A DNA stretch of 64,000 nucleotides from positions 563,828,010 to 563,892,009 of the forward strand of contig NC_081413.1 in NCBI RefSeq assembly GCF_030272615.1. Reading direction: 5' to 3'. This document shows positions 22,282 through 32,567 of this stretch, piece by piece; the first letter of the stretch is position 1; the number at the start of each line of letters is the position of its first letter. Both the position numbers and the translations under genes were made by a program. Origin of the DNA: Cryptomeria japonica. Lineage: Eukaryota > Streptophyta > Pinopsida > Cupressales > Cupressaceae. The notes under the pieces were generated by a model that was not told the DNA's origin, made no database searches, and saw only the letters and a program-made list of their open reading frames with translations.

Positions 22282-24269
22282 TGTAATGTCCCCTACTAGG
22301 TTTAAGACTGTTTTAACCATAATTAATCTATTTCAACAGACTTATGACTTAAACTAAATTTATTAGGAGACAATTCTATCTTAACCTGACTAAAATCACG
22401 GATAACGTAATCTTCTTTCTTATGTTGAACTGATGATAATCCAATCTGATTTATTTTCTCAGTCTTACTTGTCATTCAGATTATTAAGTTCGGTACTTAG
22501 ATTATTAAATTTAGTACTCAAATTATTAAATTATAGTATTCAAATCATTGTATACCCAGATCGGTATGCTTAGCGGTACTATCTTTTATTACTATATAAT
22601 AATATCAATGATCATATTCATTGTATGATGCAGAAGACATCATTTCTTAATGCAAAACAACGTTATCGATTTCTCCTTCTATTCTAATTAAGCTGTGAGT
22701 ATAAACACTAACAAAGAAACATAGTTTCTACTTACCTGTGTGTACCAACTACGTCTCATGATGCCTTCGTTTTTCTCTTGATAACACCCGATCCTTGTTT
22801 ATTATCTCCTATTAGTCTTTCTTTAAGTATCACACCAAGAACAAGGATGTTAGTGCCTCTAACTGAATAAGAGTTCTGATCTGATCTGATCGATGGCTGC
22901 CAGGTAATATATATATCCTTTTTCCTTCCTTTCATGCATCGACTTCCCCTTATTGCTGGTAATAATACTTTCTGTATCCGGTATGCCGATATACTTATGC
23001 AATGCTGAAGATGCTAATAACACTGACGGTGATATGTTGCTGTTCCTGATCTGGAGATTTATGCTTGCAACAATGAATAATGGTGCTGTCTTGGATATGA
23101 ATATGTATGCATGCAACCTGATGTGCCAAATGCAATGCTCGATAAAGAGCAGATCCATAAGGATATAAAGAATAAATAAAATACCAATCCGATGCCCCTC
23201 ATTGAATGATTTTGAATGCCTTCTTATGTCTTGTAATTGGAATGGTAAGTCACGTTGCAAAAGACATGACTTGTGCATATCCATAATCACCTCCTTTATT
23301 AATCGCACCACTTCATGACAATTATGGTTATCAATTAGACTTGCCTTCATAATCGATCTGACCTTATGCTAATTGCATCCTTTCATATGCAATCCAGGTA
23401 GTCATCTTATAACCACTGATTAGTCTCTTTACTAATCGCTGCCCTTCATAGATAATCAATATCTTCTTGTTTTAATTGTGGGTCAACTGATTATTATCGT
23501 GCCTCTTCATAATGATATCAATTAGTTTATAATTGATAATCATTACTAACTTAATATTGCATAATACTGATTAGTCATATTTATCGATTAAAGATGTTTG
23601 ATTATATTTGTCAGTACCCTCGCTGTTGTTCTTCATCAATCTCTTAATGCTATTATTGCCGACAACTAATCCTTGTCTTTAACTGTGATTATTAATCTTC
23701 CTTCATGTTGATTATGATCTAGACTCTATTGATGTTTATCTTCTCATACTTAGTCGATCTATTCATTCTATTAACATTAATCGATCTTCTAGTCTTCATT
23801 CATCATTATTTTCTCATAAATCTTACCAACCCGAATACTAATTAATAAAATCGAATTCATGAGTCTTCACATATGTATGATGATCGAGATGCAATGTCTA
23901 ATAGTTGCTTACAAGTCTCCTCCATCGGTGTATATGATTCCTCTTGATATTAATAGAATTCATAAGTATTATTGTTTAAACACTAAAACTTTGAACTGCT
24001 GTGCTTCCTTAAGGCCGGCGATGATAATTAGTGCAGTCACCGATTTTGTTGATAAATATTATATTTTATTATTGCTTATTTATTTATTTATATTATTATA
24101 TTATTATTATTTATTTTACTTGAATATTTCAAGAATATTATTAGTAATAAATTTTAATAAATATTTAATAATTTTCAAATAATTATTCATTGATAATTAT
24201 TATATTAATTAATAATAATAATTGTTTCATTTATGCTATATATATAATGATCAAGGAGGGAACATGACA
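22282..24269 (+). mobile_element. Solo LTR H1 (1,988 bp)
   Basis: It starts TGTAATGTCCCCT and ends GGGAACATGACA, with a perfect 5-bp target duplication acatt (22277-22281 and 24270-24274). There is no PBS, pol or second LTR. It shares its terminal sequences with H2. The final 200 bp are extremely AT-rich (attattat and aataaa-like runs). The strand shown is arbitrary; no promoter was identified. It sits inside the hAT-3 coding sequence, which continues on both sides. Confidence 0.85.
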
Positions 24270-26208
24270 ACATTGAGTGGGTGAGGGCATCACATATAGT
24301 CCAAGTTGTTACAGATGTTGCCCTTGTTTGTAAAGCAACAAACATGTTGGTGCATGTAATGTCTCCCTTCCCAAATTGAATCACTTCTACCTAAAGAACA
24401 TATGAATTACAAATTAGGGTTAGGATTTGAACTTACCAAATAATAACTTGCTAAGCAAATGAACTCTTACATGTGGATCTTGCATATAAAACATAAGAAC
24501 AAATACAATACGTGCTCATCTCATAGCTAGGGTTAGATCAAATAATCAACTTAAAATACCTAGAAGTTTCGAGAGAGGGAGAGATGAAGGCTTGCTTGGA
24601 GCCTTTTCTACACCAATCCCAAGAAAGGTTGCCTTCTATAACCTTCTTGCTTCACGTGGTGGCTCACCGGCTCACCTATCAACTCTTCTTCTCTTATTTA
24701 TCAAATCTTGTGGGGGAATGGGTAGGGATTGTGATTGGGTTCTTTGACTCCTCTGTGTAAGGTCCATCAAAGCTTCGATGCCACTTTGGTCATCCAAGGA
24801 TGGCTTACTTACGAGCCCCTCGTTACCCCTTCGTCACATCCATACCCTTCCTCCACAAGGGTGCACAAACATTCATAAATATTATCTAGAGAAACATACT
24901 TCTTATCATAATGCATATGGCATAACTAAGATGAATTAATCGTAACCTATTATAAGATGACAAATATAATTCCTTCTAAGTACATCATAACAATTTAGCA
25001 GCCATGATAAGGATAGACTAGAGTACTGTAATCAAATAATGTATCTCTAATAGTTGAACATCTCTAGTACATTGCATTCAATTTATTATGATCACTATAA
25101 GAATTAAGATAACATGTTCATATATATCTGATAAACAGTATAGCAATTTCTCCATATGATTTAGAATGAATTTCAATAGATTATTAATTTTAGAAAGCAG
25201 AGAGGAAAGTCTGATACAACTTACCAATGTTAATAACGGTTGGTGGATTCCTTGTTCCCTTTTGCAATGGCTGTGGTCAGACCTGCAATTTCTTCTGCTT
25301 TATTTCTTGACTTAATAAGTGATTTCTTATATGCCTGATCATTGATATATTAAGAGTGGATCTGCTTTTCTGAAATCTGAATGTAGTGGTGATTCTTATA
25401 TGAATGGGAATGAATTACTATTCTAATTGACATGCAATGAATATTATTATCACTGTTCCTGATCTTGTCAAACTTTGTATGTGATGTTCTAATTTCGATT
25501 TAAACGATGGCTTCATATGATCGCTGGTCTGAGGTTAGGTATCGTTGTATCTGCTACGTACTCTTTTTTCTTGTGCAATGTTCTTGGGATCATGTCTTCT
25601 CTGAATAATTTGATATGCACCTGCGATCTTGTTTCTTGCTAATGGTGGATTTATTCCACTCTACTTGGCTGCTGTAAGGCTCTTAGAGTGCTTAAGTCCA
25701 TAAGGTGAATAAATCGATCTCCCTCCTATTTTCTCTATTTTCCTTCCATCTCCTTCCTATTCTCTTGTTCTCCTTTGACCCTCATTATATAACTTGCAAC
25801 CTGTTGTGACGTTTTCACACATCGCCCCATTGCAAATGGGGACCCATGTTTTTTTTGCTTTTTAGGGTTTGTTCTTGAGGTTTTTTAGGGTTTTGTTAGC
25901 TAGCCTTTGCATTTTGAACGTCGCCCAGGGGATCACATGGATAAGTAAGTCCGGCTTGAGTAAGGTCCTGATCCTGAAATTTGGCTAAGTCTGGAATGTC
26001 CTGATCCTGAATTTGACTAAGTCTGGAAACTGAAAAAACCTCCAAAAACTAGATTTTGCAATATAACTCCTGGAGGTCTGAAACCACTCTCAAACATCCT
26101 GAAAGTATATATGGAATATAACTTAAAGTATAAGTGACATTTCCTTCTTATACTTAAATGTTATATTCCATAAAAATTATCCTGATAGAGAGTGCGAAAA
26201 GTCAAATT

Positions 26209-27162
26209 TCGCTCGTGTCCTTCTCCAAGGGTCCAGAGCGAAAAAAGCTCCTGTCCCTCTCCAAGGGACCAAGGCGAATCGCTCGTGTCCCTCACCAAGG
26301 GTCCAGAGCGAAAATGCTTAGTTGAGCCATTCCTGACCTTGTTTGGACGAATCGAGACATCAAAGGCATGGTGAAGGACGAAATGAGCATGATAGAACAT
26401 CCAGACTTGATCAAAAACAATGAAATGATGAAGTTTTTGCCTAGAGGGTCAATTTCGCTCCTGTCCCTCACTGAAGGACCAGAGCGAAATTTGTATAAGG
26501 CTCTAAATTTTGAAAGTTTATCAAACATCAAGTATCCAAGGGGATCAATGGGACTTCATTCTACGCGATGAAAGTGATGGCAAGTTAGAGAACGCAAGCA
26601 TAAGCTCAAAGTGTTGAAGTTCGCTCCTGTCCCTCTCCAAGGGACCAGAGCGATGTTTATTATATTGGCCAATTCATGCAAAAATCACGTGGGGTCAAGG
26701 TTTTGCAAGGTCGTAAGAGGTCTAAGATGTCTTTTGAAGATGATATACAAAGGTTTTTGACGTCAAAATGTTATCAATTGAGCCAAGGAGCCTATATCGC
26801 TCCTGTCCTTTGGACAAGGACCAAAGCGATTTTTACAAAAACACTCATGCTCCTTCAAAATCAAGACAATGCAAGGGTGGGCAAGATCGAGGACGCCATT
26901 TGAAAGATAATGAACGAGGAACAAAGGTTGAAAGGTGGCAAATTCTAGCTAGAACACATGGATCGCTCCTGTCCCTCTCCAAGGGACCAGGGCGATATCA
27001 CATCTTAAAGACATTCCTTCGCACAAACAAGTCAATCAAACTTGAAGGACCCAGCTAAAATGCCGATTTGAACGTAAGGATCAAGATTTTGGACGTCGAA
27101 AATGCAAGGATCAAGACCAAATTGATGGATCGCTCCTGTCCCTCAGTCAGGGACCAAGGCGA
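26209..27162. repeat. Private repeat array of LTR-B: eight 33-bp palindromes
   Basis: Units at 26209, 26245, 26279, 26455, 26621, 26797, 26963 and 27130 are each 33 bp. The form is TCGCTC..GTCCCT, a short loop, then AGGGAC..GAGCGA, so each is an imperfect hairpin. The last five are evenly spaced (166, 176, 166 and 167 bp start to start), while the sequence between them is not obviously repeated. Confidence 0.9.
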
Positions 27163-27497
27163 TGAGGTACGTATTATTTCATTTTCAAAAATTTGGCGCT
27201 CAAACACATTTCTTTAAATTTATTTTAAATGCTAAAATCGATGGATTGCAAATTTAATTAAAAATGGCATTTAAAATTTGCGCTTGATATTTATTAATTA
27301 TTTTTGCCTTTATAAAAATCGAAATTTATTAATTTAAATAATAAAGGCATTTAATAATTAATTATTAATTAATAAAAAATCAAATGGGGCACTTGATTTA
27401 AAATTTGTTTCATTTTACAAGGGTCGGCCTTTTAAGTTTATTTTAAATTTGTCTTATTTACCAAAGTCGGCCTAAGATCAATATGAAGGTAAGCGCC

Positions 27498-27503
27498 TAT
27501 AAA
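27498..27503 (+). promoter_or_regulatory. Upstream TATA box in the U3 of LTR-B
   Basis: The block cgcctataaaggg is followed about 20 bases later by ttcatttcaaatcatc. LTR-D has cgcctataagaga and attcatttcaacatc in the same place, so the block is conserved in the family. Confidence 0.5.
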
Positions 27504-28551
27504 GGGAAGGTGGTTTATTCATTTCAAATCATCATTTAACATCCTTCATTAGCATGCGATTTGGAGAAGACAAGGAGGTGCGAAATTGTCATTCAAGAGG
27601 AGGGCGCAGACATCATCAAAGGAGTGCGAGCTTAGTCTCAAGTTGGGCAAACTTGCCAAAGACCACGTCAAAGATATCCTCAAGGGTGATGAATTGATAA
27701 AGGGATTGTTCATTTAAAGAAGATCACGTTGAAGCCATCTAATTTTGATTTTGCCTAGGCAAATTCCTTGTTTTGCATTCTAGTGTTAGCTCTCAAGAGA
27801 GGTATGGCGATATGGATTTATTGTTTTGATTTTGAACGTTGATCGTCATAGCTTAAATTTTGAATTTTGAAATTTTGAATTCCAGTAGCCCAATCGTTTT
27901 TTAGGAAATGATTAATAAAGGACTTATCATTAAGTTTCCTAAAATTTGCTCTCTAATTTATGTTATGTATTGCAAAATCATGTTACTAATTTTGAAATGT
28001 TGTGTAGGCATCAAATGGAGATCTCATCAAGGAAAATCAAGCCGGATCAAGGACGGTCTTCGCCGGGACGATCAAGCCAGGACAGGGGCGACCTCTTTCA
28101 ATCCAGCGTTCCAAGGCGAGGTACATCATCGTCCTGCACATCAAGGACACAAGGAGTTAGAACAAGGGCTCGTTGAAGAAGTAAATAGTTCCAGATGAAT
28201 TAATTAAAGCAAGCTTCTCAACAACATCAAGTTGAATATCTACCAAGTTACAAGTGTCAAATGAGGTGGCGTCCTAGTCATCATTTCTCCAATCAGTGAG
28301 GTCCACCTCAGCATGTCCAGATTCAGTGTACTTAACTCATGGAAGGTGGCACAAACTCCGATGTACCTACCCCGGCTATCCATTGGTCGATTTTTCTAGA
28401 GAGGACATGTGTCCAAGCAATACAATTTTGTCATTGGTCAAGCATTAAATGTTATGTAATGGTTGTAACAAACCCTAATTAGGGTTTTCATTGTTGAATC
28501 TTGGCCATTGATCTTGAATTGATCTAAGCCATCAAGTTGTATTGTGGGCAC

Positions 28552-28558
28552 TATATAA
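28552..28558 (+). promoter_or_regulatory. Main TATA box of LTR-B
   Basis: CTATATAAGCCC is followed by CATTTCATTTGTAA about 12 bases on. The same block occurs in all four giant LTRs and marks the probable U3/R border. Confidence 0.65.
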
Positions 28559-30480
28559 GCCCAGGCATTTCATTTGTAAAGGCTAATTGGAAATAAATTA
28601 GAGAGAGTTGTAAGCAATAGCTAGAGAGTTAGGAGATAGTTGGAATAGTTAGAAGATAGAAATAGAATAGCAATTAGAGTAGAATAGGAGGACAAGGCAA
28701 GAAATTGTTGCCATTGATTGTAAACAAACTCCATTTTCATTGAAGTAATGGTGAAGTGTGTCGTTTCTTGCAATTTGCATGGTTTCTTGTTGAGTCTTCA
28801 ATCTTAGATGGTAGATGATTAGATGAATGGAGGAAATGTGATTGATTAATGGTGGAATTCGTACATCCATACTACTAGCAGTTCGTTGATTGCAGACTTG
28901 CCTTGCGTAGTCAACTGGAATCATTCAGCCTAAGCTCAATTTCAATTTGTCGCTTCTTCATTGATATGCATCAACTTGGATGGTATCTATGCCTGCGGTG
29001 ATGATTTGAACATCATAAAGCGTCCCTTAGAAGATCGCACTAGCCTTGTGTAGATGTTCCATTGATGTCAAAACAAGACCTAGTTGGAGTTTCATCAAAA
29101 ATCAAATCATTGCTCCTACATTCCTAGTATTAGGAATAGATCCTCTCTTCACCCCCTTCCTTTTCCCCTTTTTTTAATCTAAGTTAGTGAGAGCTTGTGT
29201 TCTAGCAAAGTAGATCGGAAATTCAATCACCAAATGTAAGTCCCCTTGTGATTCCAGCAAATCACATCATACCACGGCGAGCTTATCCACATGTAGAGAC
29301 CCTACCAAAAGGAACCTTGGAGTCATCCTAACTGATCCTTTATGCGAATCTTCAGCAGTTAGAGACTTTTTCTCAAGAGAGGATAAGATACCCTTAGGTA
29401 TTTTATTCTGTGTTAGGCTGTGTACAAAATACACGTCAACACAACCCCGAATGGTTGCATCTCTCCATTAGCAACTAGTCATATCCCTTTCTTGATTGTA
29501 TCCCTTCATAAATAATTCCTATTGTCTAATCGCACTTGTACATGTGTATTAGTTACTTGTTCTAATCGCACTATTTCTATGAGTATTGGTTATTAACACA
29601 AATCAATTTGTATGTCAAATCGCTGCTTAAGTGTGATCGTTGTTTGCTGATTTGTTTGCATTATTTTTAATCTTCTGACTAATTGCATCCTTTGGAACAA
29701 CCGTAGCCTTTGACTAGTCACTGCTCCGAGTTACCATTCCTTTCATTATATTACTGTTCATACTCATCACATGATAATCTATGATTTATTAATTCTTCCC
29801 CATGACACTACCTTAATTGATTCTTTTTTATTAATCACCTCCATTGTATGCCTTAGTCGTTCTAAGGTAGTGAATTAACTTAAGGCCAATTGTTCTTATA
29901 ATCTTTTATTGCAGCTTCCTTGTTGTCAAATGTTTGACTCTTGATCGCTCAGCACCTTGTATTCTTTTTTTTCATATTATCAGTGGCTTGATATATTAAT
30001 ATGGGAACATGTGCCTGATGTTATATAGATTGCTCCCGTATTATTCAAGTCATTGACATACTACTCCCCATTCGCTATCTCAACCCCACCACCTTTTCTC
30101 CAAGATCTTATAGAATGTCCGAGCCACCTTGTCATTAGTTGCCTTTGTAGCTTTGGTCTTATTCATCATGGTCATATATATTATATTATCCACTGTTCCT
30201 GATTCACATCATTTATAAAGATAATACAAGGAGGTTTCTCATGGGTATGTCATATTGGTTTACTCATCTTGACATGGTGGGGACATGACACTGCAAAAAA
30301 AGTACAAGTATATATTTTGAACATGTGTTCATTTGTTGAATAATGCAGTCAAAGATATGAGAATGAGAATACAAGTTTTTGTCCATAGATCTCTAAGAGA
30401 ATTTAAGGGTTTTGTTGTTAAAACTCTTAATTTATCTTGGAGGGTTTTCGTCCTCTTTGGGTGTAGCTCAGTAGGAAAGA

Positions 30481-31673
30481 TATATAATATTTCTTCACAA
30501 AGTGTTGATTGATGATTGATTGCTTGATTGATTTTCCTCCTCTCCCCATGGAAGTGATCTCCCTTTTATATCTTGTTATTGAGGGAGACAACTTTTCATA
30601 TTTGAAGGAGTCACAACCATTGCTCTTGAAAGAGTTACAACCCTTCTGTAATCTCCATTTTACCCCAAGTAAATTTATTGTAATTAGTTTATCAATATAA
30701 AATTCTTATACAATATTAAATGCACTTTAAAGGTAATTTATTTAATACAACTACGTTTACCTATTTATTGATTTAGAATACAATTAAAGCATAATATTAA
30801 ATATTGTGCAGCAAAATATCTAAACAATGAGCTTTAATAACATTAACATGCCATAGTAAATTAACCAATGAGATATCTGCAAATATATATCAATACATAT
30901 CTTTGAAAATCCGCAGAGGCTGCTATGTGGCACACGGAGGATTAGTTACAGGTCTAGGCTTTCCAGGCAAGGAAGCACTCCAGAAGGACATGGTTCTTAC
31001 ACGGAACCCTGTATGCCTTCACGGCATGAAAAACTCAGCCCTAGCTAGGACACTCCTAGGTGTACATTGTACCCTGAATTGGACACACTGTGTGCCCCTT
31101 CTCCAATGCCCAATTAACTATTTACTCTTGTGTGCTTTCTCTAATTATTCCTCTTTCCTGTACTGTTCTCCGTATATTTTTCTCCTTCCCCCTCCAAAAT
31201 TAGTTTTTCACAATTTTATATAAGTATCAAAGGGTGGTTCCAACTTTTGCACACCATATTCCAATAATTTTACCTTATAATCATCATTTGAATGTGTTCT
31301 ATTTATTTAACTATAAAAATAAATCTCCTCTAATCATATCCTTTTCTTTTTACGTTTTGTTTCTCTTTTAAATCTTCACCAGGAAAAAGTCCCATAGTGC
31401 CTTTGCCGCTGTTATTTTTAAATTTTAATTACATCCTTCTATATCTTAGCATCACCTTATCACATACCTTTGGCACCATCTTTAATTGTCTTATTATGTG
31501 GGTACTACTACGCTGTGATCACCTAGATCAAAATCTATAAGGGCTGCAATCTGGTACTTGGTGGGGGCATGATATTTTGCAGAATTCCTTCCTTGCAAGG
31601 AAGTAGTGTTGAGTTTATAGTTCAGATAGGAACTTTTGCATAGGGTCAGTTTGAATGTGGTGGAAGTGGGGTT
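30481..31673. other. No gene recognised
   Basis: After the last hAT-3 piece the sequence is AT-rich. A 106-codon plus-strand frame (30903-31223) shows no domain. Bases from about 31560 may belong to an older element that LTR-C entered. Confidence 0.5.
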
Positions 31674-31714
31674 TGTTGGTGTGTTTTTTATGACAGCGTC
31701 GAAGTTCCAGTGAA

Positions 31715-31960
31715 CCACGGGGACGCGTCCCCCCCCTTTTTGGGCGCGTCCCCCCGTCAGAGACGTCTCGGGGACGCGGGGACGGGGACGCGACGTCCCC
31801 CGCCGTCCCGCCACCGCCACCCAAACGCCGCCGGGACGTGGAGACGTCTGGGCGTCTCCTGGGGGACGTCTGGGCGTCTCCGTGGGAGACGCCTTCCCTC
31901 AAGAGACGTCCAGGCGTCTCTCGAGGGACGGGGAGACGCCCAGGCGTCTCCCGCGTTCCC
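31715..31960. repeat. Left subterminal GC-rich repeat region of hAT-1
   Basis: Repeated GACGTC and GGCGTCTC words, including the 18-bp palindrome GAGACGCCCAGGCGTCTC near 31930. In hAT elements such subterminal words bind transposase; that role here is inferred. The matching right region (about 35320-35440) is made of ccgtcccc repeats. Confidence 0.8.
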
Positions 31961-32359
31961 ATGCAAAAAAAGACAGTTTTGTTTATTTTTTTAAGTTTTT
32001 TTATAACATGTGCTTTTGGGGGGGGGTTAAGGGGTAACCCTAATTGGACGTGGGCCCCACCCTACCCCCCAAAACAACACAAAAGCATGTTTATTTTGGA
32101 TTTCACTCTCATTTTGCAAAACTGATTTTTTTTCCAGCAGCTTGAAGAGGAGGAAATACTTGAAGAAGATTGATTGAAGGGGTGAGAAAAGTGACTACAA
32201 GCGTGATAGGAGCTAGAAGAAGCAAGAAGAAGAGGAAGAAGAAGATTCTTCTACATTTTGGAGAGATTTTTCAAGCACAAGGTAGGGTTTTTCAACTTCT
32301 TCTTGTTTTTTTTTTGTTTTACTTTCTGATTTTCATTGTTCTATGTCATTTTTGGTTTT

Positions 32360-32498
32360 TTTAATTTTTTTTCCCTATTCATCTCAAGACTCAAAATGAG
32401 ATTTGATGTTGAATCTTGAGGGCAAAATGATTCATCATTTTGCCCTCAAGATTCAACATCAAATCTCATTTTGAGATGAATAGGAAAAAAATTTAAAA
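32360..32498. repeat. Long hairpin in the leader intron of the hAT-1 transposase gene
   Basis: The right arm (32435-32484, 50 bp) is a perfect reverse complement of the left arm (32374-32430), apart from a 6-7 base bulge (gactca region) in the left arm. The loop is only ttca, and T-rich/A-rich tails extend the pairing on both sides. A candidate intron spans from the donor gtaggg at 32282 to the acceptor atgcag at 32546, so the hairpin would be intronic. Confidence 0.9.
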
Positions 32499-32567
32499 AT
32501 ATATTGTTAAACAAGGCTGATTTTATTTTTATTTTGTGAAATGCAGTGTCAATTTGAAAATTTCACA

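Larger units (their letters stand above)
25802..29441 (+). mobile_element. Giant solo LTR-B (3,640 bp)
   Basis: It begins TGTTGTGACGTTTTC and ends ACACGTCAACA, with a perfect 5-bp target duplication caacc (25797-25801 and 29442-29446). Both ends align with LTR-A, -C and -D. The U3 holds eight 33-bp palindromes (26209-27162), an AT-rich block flanked by two gtcggcc motifs (about 27422-27475) and an upstream TATA. The main TATA is at 28552, leaving about 890 bp of R-U5. It has no second LTR, PBS or pol. It is nested in H2. Confidence 0.88.
24355..30290 (+). mobile_element. Solo LTR H2 (about 2.3 kb) containing nested LTR-B
   Basis: It starts TGTAATGTCTCCC and ends GGGGACATGACA, matching H1. 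Flanks are gtgca (24350-24354) and ctgca (30291-30295), a 5-bp duplication with one change. Its own sequence is 24355-25801 and 29442-30290; LTR-B occupies the middle. It has no coding region. The strand is arbitrary. The hAT-3 frame resumes directly after 30290. Confidence 0.8.
20660..30480 (+). pseudogene. hAT-3: hAT transposase gene split into five pieces by insertions
   Basis: Coding pieces are about 20660-20824, 21170-21566, 22087-22281, 24270-24354 and 30291-30480. In order they give a BED-type finger (CKLCKTSWQGTYTRARAHF), a loop region ending PRYEKICTTPIDKEKVLLE, the DUF659 start (MDGW near 22137), the DUF659 centre HIVQVVTDVALVCKAT, and CVHLLNNAVKDM. This is the domain order of plant hAT transposases, and the second catalytic Asp (VTD) is visible. 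Interruptions are TRIM-2, a foldback element, solo LTR H1, and solo LTR H2 with LTR-B inside. Point mutations add stops, for example TGA for an expected Trp near 30320. The C-terminal dimerisation domain was not found. Confidence 0.85.

Noticed and set aside
26209-27162. CRISPR-like array (33-bp repeats with spacers)
   Set aside because: The repeats are inside a plant LTR with target duplication, vary in sequence, and the spacers are about 130-140 bp; no cas genes.
31494-32125. Several 60-115 codon frames, Arg/Pro/Gly rich
   Set aside because: GC-rich subterminal repeats of hAT-1 are open in many frames on both strands; no domains.
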